Source of the DNA: JAEUIZ01 sp046155605
GTDB lineage: Bacteria > Planctomycetota > Phycisphaerae > Phycisphaerales > UBA1924
DNA length: 64,000 nucleotides
Assembly (NCBI GenBank): GCA_046155605.1
Contig: JBJXFQ010000075.1
Location: 21,208 to 85,207 of the forward strand
Direction: 5' to 3'
In this document: positions 25,553 to 34,039 of the stretch, one piece after another
Layout of the letters: every line of letters begins with the position of its first letter
Position numbering within the stretch: position 1 is the first letter of the stretch
Translations under genes and position numbers: made by a program
Notes under the pieces: model-generated
Seen by the model: the letters and a program-made list of their open reading frames with translations, nothing else
Databases searched by the model: none
What the model was told of the DNA's origin: nothing

Positions 25553-27085
25553 ATGAGAGCCCGAATCCGTTGTTGTGCCGCGGCCATTGTCCTTGCCGCA
25601 GGCGTCTCTCCCGCGCTCGCCCAACTCCGCGTCGGGGAATGGAACGTCACGAACTATGGTGGGGCGGAAGTGCGCGACGCGGCGTTTCGGACCGCTCTCT
25701 ACGCTACCTTCAACGGGCGGCGGTTCGCGCCCGACATCCTCGTCGGGCAGGAGTTCCTCAGCCAGGCCGGCGTCACCGCGTTCCTCGCCAATCTCAACAC
25801 CGCCGCGGGCAGCCCGGGCGATTGGGCCGCCGGGCCTTTCAACAACGGCGCTGACACCGACAACGCCTTTTTCTATCGCACATCCAAGGTGCAGTTTCTG
25901 GGCATGACCATCGTCGCGTCCGGCGGCCTCAGCCCGAACCATCCGCGCGACATCAACCGCTACGACTTCCGGCCCATCGGCTATTCGGGCGCGGCGGCCA
26001 CCATCGCCGCCTACAGCAGCCACATGAAGTCCGGCTCAACCGCCGACGACCTCAATCGCCGCCTGCTCGAGGCCCAGCGCATCCGCGACAACGCCCAGAC
26101 CCTCGCCGCCGGATGGCACTTCCTGCTCTGCGCCGACCTCAACATCCCCGGCAGCACGCAGGCCGCCTATGTCGAACTGGTCGGCTCGCAAGCCAACAAC
26201 GTCGGCCGGTTCTTCGACCCCATTCTCACCCCCGGCAACTGGCAGGGCAGCAACATGCTCCGCTTCGTCCACACCCAGGACCCCGCCGTCCAGATGGACG
26301 ACCGCTTCGACCAGATCCTCCTGAAATCCACGCTCCTCGACGGCGTCGGCTTCGACTACATCGGCAGCCTCACCATCCCCTATAGCACCACCACCTGGAA
26401 CGACCCCAACCACTCCTACCGTTCCTGGGGCAACGACGGCACCAGCCTCGGCAACGTCCTCACCGTCGCCAACAACCAGATGGTCGGCGCGACCATCGCC
26501 CAGGCTCTCGTCGACTCCGCCGACGGCCTCGGGCACCTCCCCGTCTTCCTCGATCTTCGCGTGCCGGCTGAAATCACCTCACCGACGATCATCGATTTCG
26601 GCACGGTCGCGCAGAACTCGACGGCCCAGATGACGCTCATGGTCACCAACGCCGGCAACACGGCCCTCTGGAACGTGGCGGGCATCGCGAGCCTGCGATA
26701 CACCCTGGCCGCGTCCGCCGGCTTCACGGCACCGGGCGGCACCTTCACCGAGCCCCCGGGCGGCAGCGGCAACTCGCACACGATCACCATGAACACTGCG
26801 ACCGTCGGACCCAAGAGCGGCACGATCACCATCGCGTCCGACTCCGCCGACGAGCCCGTCCGCGTCGTCATGCTTATGGGCAATGTCGTTACGGCCGCGT
26901 GCTACGCCAACTGCGACAGCAGCACAAACCCGCCGATCCTCAATGTCAATGACTTCGCGTGCTTTCTGAACCTTTTCTCGGCCGGCGACTCCGCGGCCAA
27001 CTGCGACGGCAGCACCAACCCGCCAGTGCTGAACGTCAACGACTTCGCGTGCTTCCTCAATGCGTTCTCGGCGGGGTGCACGTAG
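25553..27085 (+). CDS. Secreted EEP-fold protein with Ig-like domain and GC-type dockerin
   Basis: 510 aa. Signal peptide (MRARIRCCAAAIVLAAGVSPALAQ). Residues 25-335 resemble the endonuclease/exonuclease/phosphatase fold: LRVGEWNVTNY, DILVGQEFLSQ (the catalytic Glu position), LLCADLNIPG and DDRFDQILL, with GHLPVFLDL near the end in place of the usual SDH. Then comes an Ig-like 'choice-of-anchor' domain (IDFGTVAQNSTAQMTL). The last 60 residues are two copies of NCD-STNPP-LNVNDFACFLN, ending AGCT, the GC-type dockerin. Such tags occur on planctomycete secreted proteins and are thought to mediate anchoring; their receptor is not in this window. Substrate unknown. Confidence 0.82.
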   Translation: MRARIRCCAAAIVLAAGVSPALAQLRVGEWNVTNYGGAEVRDAAFRTALYATFNGRRFAPDILVGQEFLSQAGVTAFLANLNTAAGSPGDWAAGPFNNGADTDNAFFYRTSKVQFLGMTIVASGGLSPNHPRDINRYDFRPIGYSGAAATIAAYSSHMKSGSTADDLNRRLLEAQRIRDNAQTLAAGWHFLLCADLNIPGSTQAAYVELVGSQANNVGRFFDPILTPGNWQGSNMLRFVHTQDPAVQMDDRFDQILLKSTLLDGVGFDYIGSLTIPYSTTTWNDPNHSYRSWGNDGTSLGNVLTVANNQMVGATIAQALVDSADGLGHLPVFLDLRVPAEITSPTIIDFGTVAQNSTAQMTLMVTNAGNTALWNVAGIASLRYTLAASAGFTAPGGTFTEPPGGSGNSHTITMNTATVGPKSGTITIASDSADEPVRVVMLMGNVVTAACYANCDSSTNPPILNVNDFACFLNLFSAGDSAANCDGSTNPPVLNVNDFACFLNAFSAGCT

Positions 27086-27096
27086 CCAGCGCTCGG

Positions 27097-28101
27097 CTAT
27101 CGCTTGCGCGCGACGGTCAGGCCCATCGATGCTTCCGGGTCGAGATTGCCGTGAACGATGTCGAAATGCTGGGCAACGAATGCAAGCACGCTTTCGCGCT
27201 GGCGTGCCGCGTGCATCGTGTCCATCGATCCGCCGTCGGTCTTGATGTAATCGAAGACGAGGATGCCGCCTTGCCGCAGAAGCCGATGGAAGGTCTGGAA
27301 CGTCTGAAGCGGCGCATTGAGATGCTCCGCAACGGTGATGCAGGTGATTGCGTCCTGCGGCTCGCTCAGCGCAAGCTGGAAGCCGTTTTCCGGTCCGAGG
27401 AGCCGGGGAACCACATTCGCGCACCGCCGGAATCGCCACACGCCATAGTGGAACGCGATCGTCTGAATGTCGGCAATGGTGATCCGTACGTCGCGCGACG
27501 GGCGCGTGAACTCGAACAGCGTTGAGGTCACCGGCGCGATCGCGCAGCCGTATTCGACCAGATGTCGGCACTGCTTCGGCCCGTGGCGGCGCAGCAACTC
27601 GACAACGTCGAACTCATCTGTGACCGTCTCCTTGTAGACGAGATGAAGCAACTGGTAGAGCACGGCCGGGTTCTGCCACGCGCGCAAGTGCTCGGCTGTG
27701 TCCTCGGTATCCGGCACCTCGCACGCGGAGTGCTTGATGCGAAGCCAGTTCTTTGCGAAGTAGAAATCCTGCACACCGATGAGCGGCCTGGCGCGGAGCA
27801 CATGCTGCCAGTAGTGCTGGAACGGGCGAAACCAACTGAGATCGGCGTGAGTGCGGCGCAAGAAGGCTCGCCAGCGCCGCCGGCGCGCTGGCGAGATCAC
27901 TGCTGAACGATAGAGTTTGTGGCACCAGTCATCTGCGAACGGCACATCGAGAGGCTTCGCGTTTGGCTTGGCGTCGATCGGAACGCGTGCGTAGAGACGC
28001 GGGACGTCGACGTGAGGCTCGGCGAATGACGGCGACAAGTTCGGCGTAAGCGGTGGAAGCGTGTTCGCCGAGCGGCCCAAGATGGGAGAAGATGTCGCCA
28101 T
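27097..28101 (-). CDS. SAM-dependent methyltransferase-like protein
   Basis: 334 aa. A Rossmann-type methyltransferase signature appears in LVEYGCAIAPVTSTL (motif I position), ITIADIQTIAFHYG (acidic end of the second strand) and ITCITVAEHLNAP with LLRQGGILVFDYIKTDG (motifs IV to V). The N-terminal 110 residues (ARRRRWRAFLRRTHADLSWFRPF) are specific to this protein. The substrate cannot be deduced. It converges with the EEP-dockerin gene 11 bp away. The ATG at 28101 is preferred over a TTG just upstream. Confidence 0.7.
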   Translation of the reverse strand: MATSSPILGRSANTLPPLTPNLSPSFAEPHVDVPRLYARVPIDAKPNAKPLDVPFADDWCHKLYRSAVISPARRRRWRAFLRRTHADLSWFRPFQHYWQHVLRARPLIGVQDFYFAKNWLRIKHSACEVPDTEDTAEHLRAWQNPAVLYQLLHLVYKETVTDEFDVVELLRRHGPKQCRHLVEYGCAIAPVTSTLFEFTRPSRDVRITIADIQTIAFHYGVWRFRRCANVVPRLLGPENGFQLALSEPQDAITCITVAEHLNAPLQTFQTFHRLLRQGGILVFDYIKTDGGSMDTMHAARQRESVLAFVAQHFDIVHGNLDPEASMGLTVARKR

Positions 28102-28114
28102 CAAGTTGCATCAC

Positions 28115-28363
28115 TCATGTACAGCCGGCGGAGTACAAGTTCCCGAAACATGTGTAATCGTTGACGTTGAGAATCGGCACGGTCGTCGAGCAGTCGCAGT
28201 TGGCGGCGCAGTTCTGAGGGAAGAGCGACGGAGAGCCCAGCGGCGACCATTTCGGCGCCGCGGCACCAGCGCCGAAGGTGCCGCAGAGATCGGTGCTTGA
28301 GCCGGTGCAGGTCGAGTTGGAATTGATGCGGTTGCGGACGATGGTGCCGGTACCCTCGTCCAT
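28115..28363 (-). pseudogene. Remnant of a LamG-like, GC-type dockerin secreted protein
   Basis: 82 codons from ATG 28363, no signal peptide. It starts MDEGTGTIVRNRI; with the in-frame residues before it (GVWP) this resembles the opening of a LamG/concanavalin-like domain (WxxDEGSGT). It ends in one dockerin unit NCDCSTTVPILNVNDYTCFGNLYSAGCT. The frame stays open upstream to about 28478 but reads Arg-rich, unlike a secreted protein, and no start or export signal is seen. A repeat-rich region begins right behind it. I read it as the 3' end of a gene whose front was lost. Confidence 0.55.
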
Positions 28364-28545
28364 CGGCCAGACGCCGCTTCGCAGGGTTCGCGCGCGCCGG
28401 CGACGGGGAGCGAGGATGCCAATCCAGAAGCGCCATGCTTCTTTGGTATCGGTCCAAGGCAGGGTCGGACTTCATGGGAGCGGGCACGGGCATGACCCTC
28501 CGCCGCTTCGCCCGAAGCGGGCTCCGCGTGCGCGCGAAGCGGGTT

Positions 28546-28660
28546 GGCGGAGCATCAGTCACCCGAAACGGTTGACTGATGGCACCCGGCAACTTCGATG
28601 CGTCGCGCGCGCCGGCGGAGCATCAGTCACCCGAAGCGGTTGACTGATGGCACCCGGCAA
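28546..28660 (+). repeat. Pair of 47-bp direct repeats, each with a hairpin
   Basis: Copies at 28546-28592 and 28614-28660 differ at one base. Each contains CATCAGTCA, an 11-base loop, and TGACTGATG, a perfect 9-bp stem, flanked by GGCGGAG and GGCACCCGGCAA. The 21-base gap between copies is a different GC-rich sequence. Looks like a REP-type palindromic element, possibly one that also folds in RNA. Confidence 0.8.
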
Positions 28661-28680
28661 GAAAGAGAGAGCCCGGGGCG

Positions 28681-28760
28681 AGGACGCCCCGGCTCACCAC
28701 GTTCGGTCGCGAGACGCCCCGGCTCACCTTACGTCCAATCGCGGGACGCCCCACTCACGG
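28681..28760 (+). repeat. Degenerate tandem repeat of about 32 bp
   Basis: Three units built on GACGCCCCGGCTCACC, spaced 31-33 bases, the third shortened and diverged (GACGCCCCACTCACG). The last unit runs to the 3' end of the tolC-like gene. Together with the hairpin repeats and about 120 bases without any gene, this fills the gap 28364-28754. Confidence 0.6.
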
Positions 28761-30431
28761 TTTCTGCGACGCGTCCAGCTCTGTGGGCGACCACTGCACA
28801 TGGGCCGCGCCCAGGAGCGTGCCGGTGGCCTCGGCGAGGTCGGTCTGCGCGATCTGGTAGTCCGTCAGCGCCTGGATCTCGGAGAGTTGGGATTCGGCGA
28901 GTCGGGTGGCGGCATCAAGGACGTTGGTGCTCGTCGAGCCGCCCACGTCGAACTGCCGCTGCTCGGCGGCGAGGGCCCGCGTGGCGAGGATCGTGGCCTG
29001 CCGCGAGGCGAGGATGCGCTGCCAGCCCGAGTCGATGGCGTCGATGGCGTCGAGGACCTCCTGGCGGACGGTCTGGACGCGGGCCTCGCGCGTGCCGAGC
29101 CGTTGGAGGCGGCGCAGGAGCGAGCCGCGGAGTTGCGACTTGGCGGCCTCGTTGCCGAGCGGGACTTCGAGGGTCGCGCCGACGGACCAATCCTCGAACT
29201 TGTTGCGGCCGAGGGTGCGGAAACTGTCCTGCGACGATGAGCCGAGGCCGTTGATGCGATAGGTCGCGTCGAGGTTGAGTTGCGGGAGCAGCCGGTTGCG
29301 GTCGAGTTCGATGTTGGCGGCGTCGGCGAGCAGTCGCAGTTCGATCTCGAGGAGTTCCATTCGAGATTGGACGGCGTCGTTGGTGACAGCGGCGGTGTCG
29401 ATCAGATACTCGACGGGCGCGGGCTCGGTGGCGGTGACGACGGCGGTGGTCGAATCGACCTCCATCTCGGGCATGTTGATGACGCGCTTGAACTCGCGCT
29501 GGCGGCGGAGCATGGCGTTCTGGGCGACGATGATGGCTTCGAGGCGGTCGGCGAGGCCGGATTGGGCGCGGACGACCTCGATCTCGCCGATGGCGCCCGC
29601 GGCGACGCGGCGCTTGGCGCGTTCGAGTTGGGCCGAGGCGAGTTCGTACTGCTGCTGTCGGACGTCGAGGTCCTTGCGACCCTGGTAGAGCCGCCAATAG
29701 GCGCGGTCGGCGGCGGAGAGTTGGTTGATGATGCCGAGTTTGGTCTGGGCCTGGGCGATCTGCTCGTTGTAGGAGGCGACGCGGATCGAGGTGGTCGCGG
29801 CGGTGCGGCCGGCGTCGCGCAACAGCGGATGGCTGATCGAGAACTCGAGATCGCTGGTCCAGGCGGGATTGAGCGTCGAGAACTGGTTGTCGGTCTCGGA
29901 GCGTGTGACGGGGAGGCCGATGGTGGCGGTGCCGCCCGTGCGGAGGGGGATGCGGACGCCGGGCTCGATGAGTTGGGTCTTGGATTGGGCGCTCGAGAGC
30001 GACGACGAGGTTGGCGAATCGAGTTCCTGCCAGAGGGCGCGGGTGGTGAAGGCGGCCTCGAAGCGGGCTTCTTCGGCGTCGAGCGTTGAGGCGGCGATGG
30101 CGGGATCGATCAGCGCGACCTGGATGTCGAGGTTGTTGGCCAGGGCCGAGGCGCGGGCCTCGGCGAGCGTGACGCTGCGAGTCGGCAGGGATTCGAGGCG
30201 GTGGCGCGCGGCTTCGGCGTCGGCGGCGGGCTCGGTCGAGGGTGGACGCGCGTAACGATCGATCGGGAGCGGTTCGATGCGACGGAGGCGTTCGGCGGGG
30301 GTCTGCCGACCGCGGTCGGAGTCGCTGCGGGCCAGGGGGCTTTGGCAGCCGGCGAGACCGGCAAGCAGGGCGATGGTGATGGCGGGCGTGCGGGGCACTC
30401 GTCGTCCTTTGGCCTTGAGAGATGCGGTCAT
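28755..30431 (-). CDS. TolC-family outer-membrane efflux lipoprotein
   Basis: 558 aa from the ATG at 30431, which overlaps the permease stop as ATGA. The N-terminus has a lipoprotein signal: hydrophobic run then LLAGLAGCQSP, so Cys is probably lipidated. The body consists of two OEP repeats rich in long helices, e.g. LADRLEAIIVAQNAMLRRQREF and QVALIDPAIAASTLDAEEARF-type segments (coiled coil), typical of TolC-like channels. It would form the outer-membrane exit of the MacA/MacB-type pump encoded just upstream. The 5' extension to 30542 lies inside the permease gene and was rejected. Confidence 0.88.
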   Translation of the reverse strand: MTASLKAKGRRVPRTPAITIALLAGLAGCQSPLARSDSDRGRQTPAERLRRIEPLPIDRYARPPSTEPAADAEAARHRLESLPTRSVTLAEARASALANNLDIQVALIDPAIAASTLDAEEARFEAAFTTRALWQELDSPTSSSLSSAQSKTQLIEPGVRIPLRTGGTATIGLPVTRSETDNQFSTLNPAWTSDLEFSISHPLLRDAGRTAATTSIRVASYNEQIAQAQTKLGIINQLSAADRAYWRLYQGRKDLDVRQQQYELASAQLERAKRRVAAGAIGEIEVVRAQSGLADRLEAIIVAQNAMLRRQREFKRVINMPEMEVDSTTAVVTATEPAPVEYLIDTAAVTNDAVQSRMELLEIELRLLADAANIELDRNRLLPQLNLDATYRINGLGSSSQDSFRTLGRNKFEDWSVGATLEVPLGNEAAKSQLRGSLLRRLQRLGTREARVQTVRQEVLDAIDAIDSGWQRILASRQATILATRALAAEQRQFDVGGSTSTNVLDAATRLAESQLSEIQALTDYQIAQTDLAEATGTLLGAAHVQWSPTELDASQKP

Positions 30432-31654
30432 TCGTGGCGAAGGGCCACGATGGGGTCGAGGCGAGCGGCCTTGATGGCGGGGAACATGCCGGCGACGATG
30501 CCCGTGAACGCGCACGCCCCGACCGAGAGCGTCGGCGCCCACCAGGGGACCGCGGCGTCGGGCATCCAGATGCGCGTGATGAGCACCAGGCCGAAGCCGA
30601 TCAGTAGCCCCACCCCGCCGCCCACGACGCAGAGGGTGACGGCCTCGACGAGGAACTGGAGCATGACGACGGCGGGCTTGGCACCCACGGCCTTGCGCAG
30701 GCCGATCTCACGGGTGCGCTCGCTGACGCTGGCGAGCATGATGTTCATGATCCCGATGCCCCCGACGATCAGCGAGATGCCCACGAGCAGCGCCGTCAGC
30801 CCGGTCAGGAACTGTCCGACTCGCCGCACCTGCGCGATCATCTGCTCGATCGCTTCGACGCCGAACGTGTTGGGCTCTTCCGGCTTGAGCCCGCGAACCT
30901 TCCGCATGTGGAAGGTCAGTTCGGCCTTTGCGTCCTCGTACTGCTCGGGGCTTTTCGTTGTTGCCATCGCGTACATCCGCGGCTCAGAACGGAGCATCGA
31001 GCCGGTGGCGAAGGGCATGTAGACCTCGGTTCGCGCCTCGTCGCCGCCGAACATGGGGCTGACGGCCTTGGTCTCGATCACTCCCACGATGAAGAACGCC
31101 CGCCCGCCCACGAGCACCCGCTCGCCGACGGGGTTTCGGTCGAGCCCGAGTTCGCCGATGGCCTTGTCGTTGATGATGCAGACGTTGAGCCGCTGATCCT
31201 CGTCGAGTTGCGAGAGCGGACGGCCCTGGAGCACCTCGCGCTGCTCGATGTCGAACCAACTGGGCCTGACGGCCTGCACGGTCACCATGTCCTTGTAGTT
31301 CTGGCCGTACTGGACCGACGTGGACATCTCCATGATCGGAGTGAGGGCCGAGAGCGAGGGCGCGGCGGCCATCATCCCGTCGATCTCCTTGACCGTCATG
31401 CGGATCTGACGCCAGGAGTAGCGGTCGCGCTGTCCCTGCGGCATCCGCGGAAAGATCCAGACCTTGTTCGCGCCGATGGTCTTGAACTCGCTGAGCAGGT
31501 ATCCCTCGGCACCCTTGGTCGCCGCCGAGACGAAGACAACCGCGGCCACCCCGATCAGGATGCCCAGCGTGGTCAGCAGCGCGCGGACCTTATTCGCCCA
31601 GATCTGCTGGAGCGCCAGGCCCACGGTCTGCATCAGCAAGCGGATCACGATCAT
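30428..31654 (-). CDS. MacB-type ABC transporter permease
   Basis: 408 aa. First helix around residues 20-45 (ALLTTLGILIGVAAVVFV), a large periplasmic MacB_PCD-like domain, then FtsX-type helices at the C-terminus: FLTGLTALLVGISLIVGGIGIMNIM and SVSERTREIGLRKAVGA, the family motif. The C-terminal SALRHE-like end (DPIVALRHE) is typical. Unlike E. coli MacB, ATPase and permease are separate proteins. Its start overlaps the ATPase stop (ATGA) and its stop overlaps the tolC-like start. The pump likely moves a hydrophobic drug, lipid or peptide; the substrate is unknown. Confidence 0.92.
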   Translation of the reverse strand: MIVIRLLMQTVGLALQQIWANKVRALLTTLGILIGVAAVVFVSAATKGAEGYLLSEFKTIGANKVWIFPRMPQGQRDRYSWRQIRMTVKEIDGMMAAAPSLSALTPIMEMSTSVQYGQNYKDMVTVQAVRPSWFDIEQREVLQGRPLSQLDEDQRLNVCIINDKAIGELGLDRNPVGERVLVGGRAFFIVGVIETKAVSPMFGGDEARTEVYMPFATGSMLRSEPRMYAMATTKSPEQYEDAKAELTFHMRKVRGLKPEEPNTFGVEAIEQMIAQVRRVGQFLTGLTALLVGISLIVGGIGIMNIMLASVSERTREIGLRKAVGAKPAVVMLQFLVEAVTLCVVGGGVGLLIGFGLVLITRIWMPDAAVPWWAPTLSVGACAFTGIVAGMFPAIKAARLDPIVALRHE

Positions 31655-32499
31655 GGTTTGGCCTCGGCGAGAATGGGATCGGCAATGACCGTGCCGTCGA
31701 TGGGTGCGGGGATCGCCTGCTCAGCGGCAGCCTGGGTGGCGATCTTGGCAGCGCGGGCGAGATACTCTCGATGGATCGGGTCCTGTTCAGTAGGATGGTC
31801 CGAGACGATCTTTCCGTCGCGGAGCCGCACGATTCGGTGCGCGTGGCCCGCGATGTCCTCCTCGTGGGTCACGATGATGATCGTCTGGCCCTCGGCGTGG
31901 AGTTGCTTGAACAGCCCGATGATCTCTTCGCTCGTTTTGCTGTCGAGATTGCCCGTGGGCTCGTCGGCGAGCAGCAACGAGGGCTTGTTCACCAGGGCGC
32001 GAGCGACGGCGACGCGCTGCCGCTGACCGCCCGAGAGTTGGTTGGGCTTGTGCTTCATGCGGTCGCCCAGCCCGACGCGCCCGAGCGCCTCCTTTGACAT
32101 CCGCCTCGCGCCCAGCCAGTGCCGCGGCGAATACATCAGCGGGAGCATGACGTTTTTTAGCGCCGTGGCACGGCCCAGGAGTTCGAAGGTCTGAAAGACG
32201 AAGCCGATCTCGCGGTTGCGGACGGTCGAGAGTTGCGTGGCGCCCATCTTGTGGACGGGCGTGCCGTTGAGGTCATAGGTGCCGCTGGTGGGGCGGTCGA
32301 GGCACCCGAGGATGTTCATGAGCGTGGACTTGCCCGAGCCCGAGGCACCCATGATGGCGACGAACTCGTTCTTTTTGACGTCAAGATCGACGCCGCGGAG
32401 CGCGTGGACCTTCTCGACGCCGATGCGATAGACCTTCTGCAGCCCGCGGATGCGGATGGTCATCGCGGCGGGGGTGGGCTTGGCGTGCTCACGACTCAT
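31651..32499 (-). CDS. ABC transporter ATP-binding protein (MacB/LolD type)
   Basis: 282 aa. Walker A GASGSGKST, Q-loop FVFQTFELLGR, signature LSGGQRQRVAVARAL, Walker B LLLADEPTGNLDS and the H-loop VTHEED are all present, so the protein should hydrolyse ATP. The C-terminal 50 residues after the ABC domain (ARAAKIATQAAAEQ and on) are an Ala/Glu-rich extension. Partner of the downstream permease. It starts 7 bp after the MacA-like adaptor, and a second ATG 12 codons in is possible. Confidence 0.93.
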   Translation of the reverse strand: MSREHAKPTPAAMTIRIRGLQKVYRIGVEKVHALRGVDLDVKKNEFVAIMGASGSGKSTLMNILGCLDRPTSGTYDLNGTPVHKMGATQLSTVRNREIGFVFQTFELLGRATALKNVMLPLMYSPRHWLGARRMSKEALGRVGLGDRMKHKPNQLSGGQRQRVAVARALVNKPSLLLADEPTGNLDSKTSEEIIGLFKQLHAEGQTIIIVTHEEDIAGHAHRIVRLRDGKIVSDHPTEQDPIHREYLARAAKIATQAAAEQAIPAPIDGTVIADPILAEAKP

Positions 32500-32506
32500 G
32501 GTGCGC

Positions 32507-33913
32507 TCACGACTTGCCGTTCGCGGGCTGGCCGCCGGCGACCTCGGACTTCTTGTCGCCGTTGCCCTTCTTCTTGGATCCCTCTTCCGCGACGCTCTGG
32601 TCGTGCTTGAGGGTGGTGAGGATCTTGAACGGCCCGGTGACGATCTTCTCCCCGCCCGCGAGGCCCGAGACGACGATCGTGTGCGTCACGTCGCTCGTCC
32701 CGATCGAGACGGGCACCGCCCGCGTCTTGCCGTCGTCGCTGACGGCGTACACGATCCGCGCGAAGACCTTGTTCGTGTCCACGTTCGCGTTGCCGTCGGT
32801 GATGGTCTTGGGCAACTCATCGACGCGGCGATCGACCACGGCCTGGCTGGGCACACGGATCACGTCGGCGAACGTCTCGACCTGGATGTCCGCGTTCGCG
32901 GTGTAACCCGAGCGGAGGCGATCGCCTTTGGGCAGTTCCTCGCCCTGGCCCAGTTTCACGATGATCTGCGTCTCGAAATAACTCGTGCCGTCGCGCTCGG
33001 TGAGCCGCTTGAGGCCCACGAGGTCGACCACGCCGCTGAACTTCTTGTCGGGATAGGCGTTGAGGTAGATGATGGCCTTCTGCCCGACGCGGACGGGGGC
33101 GACATTGGCCTCATCGACGCGGGCCTTCATGAGCATGACGGAGAAGTCGGCGATCTCCATGACCGTGGTGCCGATGTTGTTGAACGTGCCGAGCACCTGC
33201 TCGCCGACCTCGTTGTTGAGTTTGGTGATGATGCCGTCGATGGGCGAGAGGATGGTGGTGAAATCGAGGTTTTTCTTGGCGCGGGTGACGCTGGCCTCGG
33301 ACATCTCGACGGAGTGCTCCGCGGCACGGACGGTCGCCTGCTGCTGGATATACCGCGTCTGGGCCGCGTCAAAGTCGCTCTTGGCGACGTCTTTGGTCTC
33401 CCAGAGGAGGATGACGCGATCAAGTTCGACCTTTAGATTGGCCAGTTCGGCGCGAAGGCCGTCAAGCCGCGCCTGGTCCTGCTTGAGCCCCGCCTCGGCC
33501 GAGGCGAGCGAGGCGACATAGTCGTCGGAGTCAAGGCGAACCACGACATCGCCGGCCTTGACGACATCACCCTCGCGGAAGGGGAGCGCGGTGATCTTGG
33601 CGGAGACCTGGGCACCGATCTGGACGCGTGTCTTGGGCTCGATATTGCCGGGTGCGGAGACAACGCGGACGAGGTCGCCGCGCGCGACGGGCTCGATGCG
33701 GACCTCTGTCCCTCGCTCCTGAGGTCGGAACTTCTTCATCATCTCCTTGCCCTGAGGCGAGGCGAACATGAAGTACCCGCCGCCGCCGCAGGCCAGCGTC
33801 AGCACGATGAAGATTCCGAGGAGCCACTTCCACACGAGTCGAGGCCTCCGCCGCGCCCCCGATCGTCGCCGCCGGGCCGCGCGGCCCGATCCCGCCGAGT
33901 TGTTGGGGCTCAC
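32507..33913 (-). CDS. MacA-like membrane fusion protein (HlyD/RND adaptor family)
   Basis: 468 aa. After a basic N-terminus there is one membrane helix (WLLGIFIVLTLACGGGGYFMF). The lipoyl/hairpin part begins RVEPVARG..VSAPGNIEPKT and continues through a long coiled coil (DQARLDGLRAELANLKVELDR). The second half-lipoyl DFTTILSPIDGIIT and a beta-barrel domain follow, then a Lys/Gly-rich disordered tail. The adaptor bridges the inner-membrane permease and the TolC-like channel. First gene of the four-gene efflux operon. No ATG fits; GTG 33913 is chosen over an adjacent TTG because GGAGG lies 15-20 bases upstream. Confidence 0.9.
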   Translation of the reverse strand: MSPNNSAGSGRAARRRRSGARRRPRLVWKWLLGIFIVLTLACGGGGYFMFASPQGKEMMKKFRPQERGTEVRIEPVARGDLVRVVSAPGNIEPKTRVQIGAQVSAKITALPFREGDVVKAGDVVVRLDSDDYVASLASAEAGLKQDQARLDGLRAELANLKVELDRVILLWETKDVAKSDFDAAQTRYIQQQATVRAAEHSVEMSEASVTRAKKNLDFTTILSPIDGIITKLNNEVGEQVLGTFNNIGTTVMEIADFSVMLMKARVDEANVAPVRVGQKAIIYLNAYPDKKFSGVVDLVGLKRLTERDGTSYFETQIIVKLGQGEELPKGDRLRSGYTANADIQVETFADVIRVPSQAVVDRRVDELPKTITDGNANVDTNKVFARIVYAVSDDGKTRAVPVSIGTSDVTHTIVVSGLAGGEKIVTGPFKILTTLKHDQSVAEEGSKKKGNGDKKSEVAGGQPANGKS

Positions 33914-34039
33914 CAACCCGGAGTTTCGCCTCCGCTATGGCGAACCTTAGCCATGCTAGGGAAGTCCGGCGCTGGTACGCCCCCGGCGAGCCTGTTGTTA
34001 CGCCGAGGCCTCCCGCTCAGCGCCCTACCTCGATTCCGG

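Noticed and set aside
28546..28660. Short CRISPR array
   Set aside because: Only two copies, each with an internal hairpin, and a 21-base gap; no leader or cas gene.
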